DNA of 64,000 nucleotides from JAWXBG01 sp034439875. GTDB taxonomy: Bacteria > Bacteroidota > Bacteroidia > Flavobacteriales_D > Sanyastnellaceae. Both the position numbers and the translations under genes were made by a program. The notes below the pieces were generated by a model. That model saw only the letters and a list, made by a program, of their open reading frames with translations, had not been told where the DNA came from and made no database searches. Positions 51,842 through 60,522 of this stretch are shown here, one piece after another. The stretch is taken from NCBI GenBank assembly GCA_034439875.1, contig JAWXBG010000223.1:7803-71802 (forward strand), given 5' to 3'. Position 1 is the first letter of the stretch. Each line of letters starts with the position of its first letter.

Positions 51842-52840
51842 ATGCTTTTGAAGAAAATCCTTGTCATACAAACGGCTTTCATTGGCGATGTTGTTCTCGC
51901 AAGTCCTGTATGGGAAAAGCTAAGAATAAGTTTTCCAAATTCCTTGATTGATGTATTGGCTAGAAAAGGAAACGAATCTTTGCTGAATGGCCATCCTTTT
52001 ATCAATCAAGTGTTGGTGTGGGATAAGCAAAAGGGTAAATACAAGGAGTTGATACGAACAATAATAACCGTTCGAAAAAAGAAGTACGACGCGGTTATAA
52101 ATCTCCAGCGTTTTGCATCTTCCGGATTGATTACAGTATTAAGTGGCGCCGATTACAAAGCGGGATTCGATAAAAATCCGTTGTCTTTTTTGTTCAATCA
52201 CAAAGCCCCTCATTTAATCGGAAAGAAAGGGGACAAAAATTGGATTCATGAAACTGATAGAAATCTGTCTGTGTTAACCGGTCTTTGTGATACGGCTACA
52301 ATTCGGATGCAGCTCTATCCATCTCAAGAGGATCTTGATTGGGCGAAGTCATTTTCGCAAAAATCGTTTATCACCATTTCTCCGGCATCGGTCTGGTTTA
52401 CAAAGCAAACACCGGCATTGGTTTGGAATCAATTTATATCCACTCTAGGCACTCTTCAGGTAGTGCTATTGGGTGGAATGGGAGATAGAGTATTATGCGA
52501 GAAGATTAAAGCACTTTATCCGGACAAAGTAAGGGTGATGGCAGGCGAACTCTCATTGCTTCGTTCTGCGGCCTTAATGAAATTTGCAGCAATGAACTAT
52601 GTGAACGATTCTGCTCCGATGCATCTTGCATCTGCTGTGGATGCACCGGTCACAGCAGTATTTTGCAGTACAATACCTGAGTTCGGCTTTGGACCTAGAT
52701 CTTCCTCATCTCACGTTGTAGAATATACCGAGCCATTGTCCTGCAAACCTTGCGCATTACACGGCAGAAGTAGTTGCCCTGAAGGTCATTTCAATTGTTC
52801 GAAAATATTGGCAGAACAACTTAAAGAAACCTTGAAATGA
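51842..52840 (+). CDS. GT9-family glycosyltransferase (heptosyltransferase-like)
   Basis: This 332-residue enzyme of the lipopolysaccharide heptosyltransferase family has a GT-B fold, with the N-terminal KILVIQTAFIGDVVLASPVWEKL and the C-terminal nucleotide-binding GGMGDRVLCEKI and FVNDSAPMHLASAV-like NYVNDSAPMHLASAVDAPV. It probably adds a heptose or related sugar to lipid A core; donor specificity is not predictable. It ends in an ATGA overlap with the GSCFA gene. Confidence 0.9.
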   Translation: MLLKKILVIQTAFIGDVVLASPVWEKLRISFPNSLIDVLARKGNESLLNGHPFINQVLVWDKQKGKYKELIRTIITVRKKKYDAVINLQRFASSGLITVLSGADYKAGFDKNPLSFLFNHKAPHLIGKKGDKNWIHETDRNLSVLTGLCDTATIRMQLYPSQEDLDWAKSFSQKSFITISPASVWFTKQTPALVWNQFISTLGTLQVVLLGGMGDRVLCEKIKALYPDKVRVMAGELSLLRSAALMKFAAMNYVNDSAPMHLASAVDAPVTAVFCSTIPEFGFGPRSSSSHVVEYTEPLSCKPCALHGRSSCPEGHFNCSKILAEQLKETLK

Positions 52841-53781
52841 AAAGTATATTCAGGACCATCCTTGAACCCAATGAATGGAGCGAAAAAGTATCATTTGGTG
52901 ATGGAATTTTTTTGATCGGTTCTTGTTTCGCAGAAAAAATGGGTGTGCGTTTTCAGCGATACAAATTCGATATCTGCTTGAATCCTTTTGGAATTTTGTT
53001 TAATCCGGAGTCAATTGCAACGGCTCTGGAAATGATAATTCAAGGAAAACAATTTTCTATAGATGATCTCGACTTTGATGGAAGTTTATACCACAGTTTT
53101 TATCATCACGGACGGTTCTCAGGCAAAGAACCACAATCTGTAATTGACGAGATTAATAGGGATATTCTGATTGGAAAAACTTACCTAGAAAAATCTCGTT
53201 TTCTTCTTGTCACATTTGGCTCAGCATGGGTTTATGAAGAAAAAGTAAAGCAACGTATTGTTGCTAATTGCCACAAATTCCCAAATCAGAATTTTCTGAA
53301 GCGACTTTTGACTCACGATGAAATAGTCAATTCTTGGAATCAATTGCTAGGAAAACTGAGGAACTTCAATCCTGATGTTCGCGTTGTATTTTCAGTAAGC
53401 CCGGTGAGATATTTGAAAGATGGTTTTGCAGAAAATCAATTGTCGAAAAGTCACCTTCTGATAGCAGCAAATCAACTTTCGGAGCATGGGGGAGTGCAAT
53501 ACTTCCCGTCTTATGAAATCTTCATGGACGATCTTCGTGATTACAGATTTTGTAGTCAAGATATGGTGCATCCAAGTGCTGATGCGGTTCAGTATATATG
53601 GGAAAAGCTTTTGCACTCCGCTATGGACTATCAAACCACCCAATTACTTGACTCACTTGAGAAGTACTTGCTATTGGCAGAACATCGGTCTATGCATGAA
53701 TCGGAAGAGGAAAAAATGCTGAGGTTGGATAAATCGAAGCGTGGTATAGAGATGCTGATTTCGGGATATCGACAAGGTTGA
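52837..53781 (+). CDS. GSCFA-domain protein
   Basis: This 314-residue protein has the family motif GSCFAE near the N-terminus (residues 28-33) and a later KSHLLIAANQL, DYRFCSQDMVHPSADAVQYIWEK region. GSCFA proteins resemble SGNH/GDSL hydrolases, with the Ser and the DxVH-type Asp/His present, but no substrate is known. It overlaps the GT9 gene by ATGA, so it may modify the same surface glycan. Its end is followed by a composite repeat. Confidence 0.88.
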   Translation: MKSIFRTILEPNEWSEKVSFGDGIFLIGSCFAEKMGVRFQRYKFDICLNPFGILFNPESIATALEMIIQGKQFSIDDLDFDGSLYHSFYHHGRFSGKEPQSVIDEINRDILIGKTYLEKSRFLLVTFGSAWVYEEKVKQRIVANCHKFPNQNFLKRLLTHDEIVNSWNQLLGKLRNFNPDVRVVFSVSPVRYLKDGFAENQLSKSHLLIAANQLSEHGGVQYFPSYEIFMDDLRDYRFCSQDMVHPSADAVQYIWEKLLHSAMDYQTTQLLDSLEKYLLLAEHRSMHESEEEKMLRLDKSKRGIEMLISGYRQG

Positions 53782-53787
53782 AGTAGT

Positions 53788-54090
53788 AATACCGATCTTT
53801 TACCAATGGTTCTTAATAAACGTTCCATACTACATTGCGCATTGGAAGTTTGTTTTGGGCAATGCGCTGCAGGATATTGCATGCATGAAATGGTTAATGT
53901 CGTTTAGAGTGCCTGTAACAGGCCATTGAAGTGAAACTTTATTGGACTATTGCAGATACATAAACCCGAATCACGCCATGGAGATATCGGAATTCATAGG
54001 TCGAACAATTACTTTGTTCCATCGTGTAGATTCGAGAATCCCGCATAGCATTAACCTCAAGATGCTTCCAATGCGCAATGCGGGATAAAT
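53788..54090. repeat. Composite repeat with opposed A modules, copy 5
   Basis: This fills most of the 446-base gap between convergent genes. A reversed module A (53829-53874, weakened arms) is joined to a reversed module C (about 53912-53957). The element then turns to the plus orientation with spacer D (CCCGAATCACGCCATGG onward) and a forward module A (54039-54085), whose arms TCCCGCATAGCATT and AATGCGCAATGCGGGA still pair. The reversed half lacks most of spacer D. Confidence 0.8.
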
Positions 54091-54183
54091 TGGTTTAGCA
54101 CTGCTTCCGGTTAAAGAATATTAAGTGCCTCACTAAACATCTTGCATGCTCTAGATTGATGGCTAGAAATTCTCCAACACGAA

Positions 54184-54208
54184 AAAACCCCGGACAAGCC
54201 GAGGTTTT
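54184..54208 (-). terminator. Terminator of the small secreted-protein gene
   Basis: On the minus strand AAAACCTCGG and CCGGGGTTTT pair over ten positions, one of them G-U, around a 5-base loop and end in a T-run. It lies 20 bases after the stop at 54228. Confidence 0.75.
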
Positions 54209-54227
54209 ATATATGAATTGAAGGAGA

Positions 54228-54587
54228 TTACTTCTTTTTCTGGGTAGGGTTGATTTGCACCGTTGGAGCAGCACCACTTTGACGATTGATGTTCATGTGA
54301 ACAGCTTGATCCGGCGCAAATTTGGGAAGACTATATGAATTGTCAAAACCTTCTCCCTTCACGGTAAAATCTATTCCAATAAGTTGACGATTTCCATCAA
54401 ATACAGGGCTGTAATCAAAGTTTACACCCACGGCCTGAAGATCGTTTCTGAGGTACATCAACTCTTCGCGAGTGGTTTCGGAGGAGATTGTGATATCAAC
54501 CAATTCTTGAGAAATGGTATTTTGGGCAATGGAATTGAGGCCCGAAAAGAGGGCTACAGTGGCAATGATTAGTCGCAGAGTTTTCAT
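54228..54587 (-). CDS. Small secreted hypothetical protein
   Basis: This 119-residue protein has a signal peptide (residues 1-21, NSIAQ end) and then a mixed domain with TTREELMYLRNDLQAVGVNF and GNRQLIGIDFTVKGEGFD. That pattern of a helix followed by paired strands is common in Bacteroidota proteins attached to BlaR1/M56 or TonB-linked partners, but no domain is recognised. It has its own terminator and stands between a repeat and a divergent gene. Confidence 0.7.
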   Translation of the reverse strand: MKTLRLIIATVALFSGLNSIAQNTISQELVDITISSETTREELMYLRNDLQAVGVNFDYSPVFDGNRQLIGIDFTVKGEGFDNSYSLPKFAPDQAVHMNINRQSGAAPTVQINPTQKKK

Positions 54588-54689
54588 GGTTGGATGAGTT
54601 TATTTGAATCAAAACTAATAAATCTATGCTTAGGTTGCATGAAAAGTCAAAATAATCTGAATTTCATCTCACAAAAGATTGAACAGGAG

Positions 54690-54697
54690 TAATTTTG
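54690..54697 (+). promoter_or_regulatory. -7 promoter box of the HEAT-like gene
   Basis: TAATTTTG is a full TAnnTTTG match, 11 bases before the ATG at 54709. It argues against an upstream TTG start at 54679, which would lie before the box. Confidence 0.5.
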
Positions 54698-54708
54698 CGC
54701 CCTCAAAA

Positions 54709-55245
54709 ATGACCATGAAAGAAGATAATAAGAGAATTGAAGATTTGAAAAGGGATTTATTCAGTACTGATGAGGCTGTGGTAGTATCCGCTTTGAGTAA
54801 ATGTCGCGAAACGGGAAATCACAACCTAGTGCTGCCCCTTATTAATTTGTTTGCGGCTTCAGAAAGTGCCTTGGTGAAAGAAAATGTGGCCGATATACTG
54901 AGCAATCTGAAGGTCACACGAACCGAGTCACCTTTCTTAGAAGCCCTTCAAGAGGATTCTCTAAGGGCAGTGAGAAGAGATGTCTTGCATTTTATGTGGA
55001 ATAGCGGATTGCAACCAACAGACAGATTAACCGAGTTGGTTGAGTTGACCGTTCGTTCCGAGTTCGAAGAAATCTTAGAATGTCTCACATTGATCGAAAG
55101 CATGGATGGACCATTTGCAGAAGAGCAAATAGAAGAATCTAGCTACATTTTGCGAGAATGGATTGCCGGACATTCAAATGATGATAGTCTGACTTTAATG
55201 GTCGAATTTTTGAAGGTTGTGGAAGATCTTCCTGTAAGTTACTAG
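54709..55245 (+). CDS. HEAT-repeat-like protein
   Basis: Starting at 54709 (or the ATG at 54715) this is 178 residues of almost entirely helical sequence. The pattern of paired helices (EAVVVSALSKCRETGNHNLV, LVKENVADILSNLKV, LRAVRRDVLHFMWNSGLQ) fits HEAT or armadillo-like repeats, typical scaffolds for protein contacts. No catalytic motif and no signal peptide, so it is cytoplasmic. It converges with asnB and its last four bases overlap asnB's stop. Confidence 0.75.
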   Translation: MTMKEDNKRIEDLKRDLFSTDEAVVVSALSKCRETGNHNLVLPLINLFAASESALVKENVADILSNLKVTRTESPFLEALQEDSLRAVRRDVLHFMWNSGLQPTDRLTELVELTVRSEFEEILECLTLIESMDGPFAEEQIEESSYILREWIAGHSNDDSLTLMVEFLKVVEDLPVSY

Positions 55246-57116
55246 TGCTGCTTTTGCTGCCAGTTTCTCAGAATAAAGAGACTCCACAATAGAGAAGCCG
55301 GGAGTTGATTGTAGTAAGTATCCGATTCAACACATTTTTTAAGAAAGATCGGATTTAAGGGTATTTCGTTTTGTTGAATGAGTTCTTGCAACGAACTTTT
55401 TATTCTTTCCCGCAATGGCCCTTTTACCCATTGGTCTATGGGAATTTCAAATCCTTTTTTTCTTTGATTGAGCAAGGTTTTTGGCAAAAGATGCCCGAAT
55501 TCTTGGCGCAAAATCCATTTTTGACCAAGGCGATTTATTTTTTCGTGGGCGCTCATTACGTTTGCGGTTTCAACCACTCTGTAATCCAAGAACGGTGAAC
55601 GGATTTCGAGCGCATGTGCCATACTCATCAGGTCTATTTTTACCAACATATCGTTCGCCAGCACTAGCTTTTGATCAGTCAGCAGAACTCTATTCAAATC
55701 TCCATTCTGATCCTTCAGCCAGGATTGTCTTGACTGCTTCAGGCGATCCAATAAATCATTTCCGACAATTTCCCCAATCAAATGATCTTCCGTAAATGCA
55801 GCCAACTGCCAGTATGCATTTTGATCGTCGGCTTTCAATATTTTTAAATACCGAGAGGCTTGTCTTTTTTTGTCTTGAAAAAATGAACTTCGGTTTCCGG
55901 AGTCATTTTTAAGAAGAGGTGCGAATAATTGCATTGTACTGTTTAAGGCACTTTTTCTTTTTCTGGAATAAAGTGCATAGTGCTTTCGATAACCGCCAAA
56001 AAGTTCGTCGGCACCATCCCCGCTCAAGGCGACTGTGACATGATTTTTTACGTTTTTGGCCAAAAAATAGGTAGCCACGGAAGAAGAATCCGCGAAGGGT
56101 TCATCGAGTGCGAATAGGTAATCGTCGATGGACTCCAACATGTCTCTTTGAGTCAACGGAATGGTTGTATGGCTTGCACCAATATGAGAAGCCATCAGAG
56201 AAGCATTTTCCGATTCATCGAGATAGGGCTCTTCAGGAAATGAAACAGAAAATGTTTTTAGTTGATTCGTTTTCTGGGCTGCAAGGGCACAAATGATGGA
56301 TGAATCGAGTCCGCCGCTTAGGAATGCACCAATGGGAACGTCTGAAATCATTCGCATGGAAATAGAATCATTCAGGTGATTTCTAAGTTCTTCTGCCAAG
56401 TTTTCTCTAGAAGTGGTTTCTCGTTTTCTCTTTTCTGGAGTGTACCAAGATTCTACTTTGATTCCCGATGCATTGGAGGTGATCAGATGTCCCGGCTCCA
56501 GTTTATGATACGATGAATAAATACCTTGAGGAGCCGGTATGTATGTGAGTTGAAGAAAATAGGCGAGGGCTAGTTGATTAAATTTTCTAGTGATTGGAAA
56601 TGCACTTAAAGTTTTTGACTCAGATGCAAAAAATAGGACATCATTTTCTGTGCTATACCAGAGGGGTTTTTCACCGAAGCGATCGCGCGCGATGATCATT
56701 TCATCTTCTTCGGCATCATAGAAAGCGAATGCAAAAAAGCCGTTCAGTTTATGGAGGGCATCTTTTCCTTCTTTGATGAGCAAAGTCAAAAGAACTTCGG
56801 TGTCGCTATTTGTTTTGAAATTGAAGTCGCGCAAACTAGGCTCGTTTTTCAGTTCACGATAATTGAAAATCTCTCCATTAAAAACGATAGAATATCGTCC
56901 ACTTATGTCTGAGAATGGTTGGTCGGCACTTTGCGAAAGATCAATGATGCGAAGTCTGTTGTGACCGAGCAGAGCATTATTTGTTTTTTTAAATGAACGG
57001 TGATCAGGGCCTCTGTGATGTTGAAGGTCTAAGGCCTTTATCAAGCACGACGCAGGATCGATTTGAAACCGTCTTTCAAAATCTGGCAAGCCATGGACTC
57101 CTGCAATTCCGCACAT
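55242..57116 (-). CDS. asnB: Asparagine synthase (glutamine-hydrolysing)
   Basis: This 624-residue enzyme has a class II glutamine amidotransferase domain starting with the catalytic Cys2 (MCGIAGVHG) and a synthetase domain with the pyrophosphate motif SGGLDSSIICAL. It amidates aspartate using glutamine and ATP. Homologues in glycan clusters can instead amidate sugars or peptidoglycan, but this gene stands alone, so the metabolic role is the default. It is upstream of a terminated T9SS gene on the same strand. Confidence 0.92.
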   Translation of the reverse strand: MCGIAGVHGLPDFERRFQIDPASCLIKALDLQHHRGPDHRSFKKTNNALLGHNRLRIIDLSQSADQPFSDISGRYSIVFNGEIFNYRELKNEPSLRDFNFKTNSDTEVLLTLLIKEGKDALHKLNGFFAFAFYDAEEDEMIIARDRFGEKPLWYSTENDVLFFASESKTLSAFPITRKFNQLALAYFLQLTYIPAPQGIYSSYHKLEPGHLITSNASGIKVESWYTPEKRKRETTSRENLAEELRNHLNDSISMRMISDVPIGAFLSGGLDSSIICALAAQKTNQLKTFSVSFPEEPYLDESENASLMASHIGASHTTIPLTQRDMLESIDDYLFALDEPFADSSSVATYFLAKNVKNHVTVALSGDGADELFGGYRKHYALYSRKRKSALNSTMQLFAPLLKNDSGNRSSFFQDKKRQASRYLKILKADDQNAYWQLAAFTEDHLIGEIVGNDLLDRLKQSRQSWLKDQNGDLNRVLLTDQKLVLANDMLVKIDLMSMAHALEIRSPFLDYRVVETANVMSAHEKINRLGQKWILRQEFGHLLPKTLLNQRKKGFEIPIDQWVKGPLRERIKSSLQELIQQNEIPLNPIFLKKCVESDTYYNQLPASLLWSLFILRNWQQKQH

Positions 57117-57182
57117 AAAACTTTTAGAGATTTTCTATTTCTTGAATAAACGAAAGTGCCAAAGTAAGTACTGAAAAACAAA

Positions 57183-57203
57183 GAAGGGGCATAATGCCCC
57201 TTC
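57183..57203 (-). terminator. Terminator of the 57228-60410 gene
   Basis: GAAGGGGC and GCCCCTTC arms around a 5-base loop are followed, on the minus strand, by TTTGTTTTTC. It lies 24 bases after the stop codon. Confidence 0.8.
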
Positions 57204-57227
57204 CTGATACAGTAGCAAATATGTTGC

Positions 57228-60200
57228 CTATCTCATCAGAAGGATCTGACCAGATATTTCGGCAGCTTCTTTCGATACACCCTGGTATTTTATTACGTAT
57301 GTATACACTCCATCTTGAATGAAGTATTCGCCATTTTTGGTATTACCGGTCCATGCTTGATTGAGGTCTTCGCTGCGGAAAACAACATCTCCCCAACGAC
57401 TGAAAATGATGATTTCATATTCAAGAATTCCCATTCCATATACTTGGAACACATCGTTAATTCCATCACCATCTGGAGTAAATGCATTTGGTACATATAA
57501 TTCCAAAGGCGGATACACGACGCTGTAGCCATAGTCGTAACAGCCAATGTTATTATTCACATATAGCTCTACCTGGTACTGAGCCAGACCATCAAATGTG
57601 TGAATAGGATTTGCAATGTCGCTAGTAATTCCGTCACCAAAATTCCAAGTATAATTGCAGTCTTCACAATCGTCCATTACATCAGCCACAAACTGCACTT
57701 CAGTTTCTGAAAGATATGTGAGCGTAAATCCGGCATTTACATCTTGAACATCAACTTCTACATTCTCTGTTTCAATTTGATTACATTGGTCAGAAACAGA
57801 CACTTCATATAAAGCAAGAGTTCCTGGGCTTACTTGTACGTTTTGGTCAGAACTACTTAACATAGGTCCGCTCCAGTCGTAAACCAAAGCTCCGGCACCA
57901 CCTGAGCCTTCAACGCTGAGTGTAATTTGAGAGCCAAGGCAAATACTTGTATCCTGACTAACTACTACCTCTATAGCAGGATTATCGATGAACAGAGTAA
58001 CGGTTGACTGATCGCTCAATCCACAAATGTCAGTTACCAAAAGTTCAATAGATGTTGTTTCATCGGCCTGATATTCGAGAACATCACCACTTCCGATTAC
58101 AACTCCATTCGCAGTCCATTCATATTCAAATGGAGCCTCACCCAAATTCACTGTACTTGTGAATTGTCCTACCTCTACGCATGTTACCGTCACATCAGGA
58201 CTAAGACTGAGTTCCGGGGCCACATTTACAATTTCGATATCTACTTCTCCTGTGGCAGAAGAATTACAGTTGTCCGTTACGTTTAGCACTACAGTAACCG
58301 ACTGGCTCGAAGAATATGCTAGAGTTTCATTACTTCCAACATTAGATCCGTTTACCGTCCAAACGTAGTTGTAAGATCCAGGACCGCTACCACCCGTTAC
58401 TTCAGGATCGATGAAGAAAACATCCGTACAAGTACCCGTAAATGGACCTGGCATTAATAAATCCATTGGAATGGGTTCAACATTGATATTGATGATTGAA
58501 TTGTAGTAGCCTCCGCAGTTGTCCGAAATGTACAATTGAATTTGGAAATCATTCGATGCCGTGAAAGAATATGTATCAGCAGAACCGAGATAATTCCAGT
58601 TTATGTCGTACCAGGTAAACCAAAATGGTTCCTGACCAAATTCTACAAGTGGATCGAGGGTCACAAAAGCTCCACAAGAAACAGTTGTATCAAGAGGCAT
58701 TGTTACTTGCATAGGAGTAATTGATGAGGTGGCCGTTACGGTATGAGTTGTGATTTCACCGCAGCCATCTTCAACGCTTATAGTTACTTCACCTACGCCA
58801 TTCCATGGACCATACCACAATGTGTTTTGCCATCCCCAAAGATTATTTCCTTCATCATTACTCCAGAACCAAGCGCTGTAGTTTCCATCACCACCGGTAG
58901 CGGTAGCTGTAAGTTGTAAACCAAAGCAATCAACTACAAAGTCGCCTTGATCTATCAACACACTAAATGGCGGGAATTCTGCCACCTCAATAATGATATT
59001 TGCATCGTCGGAAGGCATACCGCATGTATCGCTTACCATTACATTGTAAGTTGTACTAATCAGTGGTGATACTGTGATCATTTGGGAAGTCTCTCCCGTA
59101 CTCCAGTCAAAGCTGTAAACACCATATCCACCAGAAATAATCGGCTCAATGTCGATAATGGCTCCATCGCAAATACTCTCGGTGTAACCTTCAACCACTA
59201 GTGGATCGGCAGTATCGTTGATGTAGAAAATAAATTCACTTTCAAGCATAGTTTCACCACACTGAGCGAAGTTCGAAATAAGCATTTCTACTGTTTCAAT
59301 TCCTTCGGCAAGGAAATCTAGATATGCATCGAGAGGGAAGGAGATAGATTCTACCCCCGGCGCGAAATAAACGGAGTCTGGTAAATCACTGTAGTCAACT
59401 AATTCAATAGCATCACCACTGTATTCGATATAAGCAGTAAGAGCTGTGTTGAGATCACCTGATTCAGGGCGAGAGAATGTAATAAGCGACTGTCCGCAAT
59501 CTTCGAAAAGTGTGTTTCCTTCAGGTCCACCTGCTTCAAAGTCGATTTCAACTTGAACAACAAGATTACTTGAGAAGGATTCTCTTTCGAGGAACACACC
59601 TGAGTCGAAACCAGAGTCTCCGGCATCTGCAATACATAATTTGATGTGATAGGTTTGTCCGCACTGTACAATAGAGTATGCCTCAAATGTGTCGAGGAAT
59701 CCGTCGTATTGAATGTAATATGGATCAGAGTATGTTGGGTCGTCGACATCCCAACCCATTCCGTTGTGATTGTAGAATTCGCAGTTTTGACATGGCCCAT
59801 TTATGCCATCACCACCATTATTCACATTGTTGATAGTTACAGGCGAGTTTGTACCGGGAATCAAAGCCAGGTTTTCAGCATTGTTGGAATATGGACCATT
59901 TATACCAGGCCCACTAAGAAAGAAACCAAATACATCGTTAAATCCAGAACCAGAATACTCGGGATATTCTTCCGATGCGAATATGTAATTGAATCTCAAA
60001 GTATCTCCAAGAGGAACGAAGTCGAATTCAACAATACACCAGTCGTTGAGGGTATTTGTGCTTATGGCCGTTAGATCAGGATCTGTACTGCCAAAAAGAT
60101 TGCTCGAACCCGTGGCTGCTCCTTGGTTATTCGGACCTACAGCGTTGCTTGCAAAACCGGAAGTCATTATCATCCCGCTTTCCATACCAAGGTTGCAATC

Positions 60201-60410
60201 CTCACATTCAAATTGACCAACGGAAGCTTGGATAGTGTTTGCACTAGCTCCGTTGAAAGTTATGTTGCTCACAGTTACGTTGGCACCCAAAAGCACATCC
60301 TGCACATATTCAGCAACGGTCATATTTGAAGTCGCAACTAGTTGACTATAAGAAATTTGATTTGCTAAAAGTGCAATTATGATACCCGAAATTCTTGTAA
60401 AATATTTCAT
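57228..60410 (-). CDS. Giant T9SS-type B surface protein, choice-of-anchor L
   Basis: From the ATG at 60410 this is 1060 residues; the longer frame to 60563 lacks a signal and runs through the terminator of the gene upstream. A signal peptide (about residues 1-22) leads into a choice-of-anchor L domain (about 25-270, with ILIAxEEYPEYSGSGFNDVFGFFLSGPGI-like FNYIFASEEYPEYSG and FNDVFGFFLSGPGINGPYSN). Several Ig/PKD-like repeats with a conserved DTCGMPSDDA cluster follow, then a PKD domain (YTWNFGDGITSDIANPIH). It ends in the gliding-motility C-terminal domain (VPNAFTPDGDGINDVFQVYG, IFSRWGDVVFRS, GVYTYVIKY). It is a close paralogue of the next gene. A -7 box is at 60441-60448. Confidence 0.9.
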   Translation of the reverse strand: MKYFTRISGIIIALLANQISYSQLVATSNMTVAEYVQDVLLGANVTVSNITFNGASANTIQASVGQFECEDCNLGMESGMIMTSGFASNAVGPNNQGAATGSSNLFGSTDPDLTAISTNTLNDWCIVEFDFVPLGDTLRFNYIFASEEYPEYSGSGFNDVFGFFLSGPGINGPYSNNAENLALIPGTNSPVTINNVNNGGDGINGPCQNCEFYNHNGMGWDVDDPTYSDPYYIQYDGFLDTFEAYSIVQCGQTYHIKLCIADAGDSGFDSGVFLERESFSSNLVVQVEIDFEAGGPEGNTLFEDCGQSLITFSRPESGDLNTALTAYIEYSGDAIELVDYSDLPDSVYFAPGVESISFPLDAYLDFLAEGIETVEMLISNFAQCGETMLESEFIFYINDTADPLVVEGYTESICDGAIIDIEPIISGGYGVYSFDWSTGETSQMITVSPLISTTYNVMVSDTCGMPSDDANIIIEVAEFPPFSVLIDQGDFVVDCFGLQLTATATGGDGNYSAWFWSNDEGNNLWGWQNTLWYGPWNGVGEVTISVEDGCGEITTHTVTATSSITPMQVTMPLDTTVSCGAFVTLDPLVEFGQEPFWFTWYDINWNYLGSADTYSFTASNDFQIQLYISDNCGGYYNSIININVEPIPMDLLMPGPFTGTCTDVFFIDPEVTGGSGPGSYNYVWTVNGSNVGSNETLAYSSSQSVTVVLNVTDNCNSSATGEVDIEIVNVAPELSLSPDVTVTCVEVGQFTSTVNLGEAPFEYEWTANGVVIGSGDVLEYQADETTSIELLVTDICGLSDQSTVTLFIDNPAIEVVVSQDTSICLGSQITLSVEGSGGAGALVYDWSGPMLSSSDQNVQVSPGTLALYEVSVSDQCNQIETENVEVDVQDVNAGFTLTYLSETEVQFVADVMDDCEDCNYTWNFGDGITSDIANPIHTFDGLAQYQVELYVNNNIGCYDYGYSVVYPPLELYVPNAFTPDGDGINDVFQVYGMGILEYEIIIFSRWGDVVFRSEDLNQAWTGNTKNGEYFIQDGVYTYVIKYQGVSKEAAEISGQILLMR

Positions 60411-60440
60411 GTGGTTTAAGGCTATTTGACAGATAGACTT

Positions 60441-60448
60441 CAAAACTA
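60441..60448 (-). promoter_or_regulatory. -7 promoter box of the 57228-60410 gene
   Basis: The minus strand reads TAGTTTTG, a full TAnnTTTG match, 30 bases before the ATG at 60410 and downstream of the neighbour's terminator. The two paralogues are therefore separate transcription units. Confidence 0.5.
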
Positions 60449-60473
60449 GGGCATGGGTTGTTTTAAAAAAAAA

Positions 60474-60507
60474 TAAACCCCAAAGAATTATTACTCTTTG
60501 GGGTTTA
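60474..60507 (-). terminator. Terminator of the 60523-63681 gene
   Basis: TAAACCCCAAAGA and TCTTTGGGGTTTA form a perfect 13-bp stem with an 8-base loop, followed by a long T-run on the minus strand, 15 bases after the stop codon. This is the strongest terminator in the window. Confidence 0.9.
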
Positions 60508-60522
60508 CAAGTGTTTTTGCAC

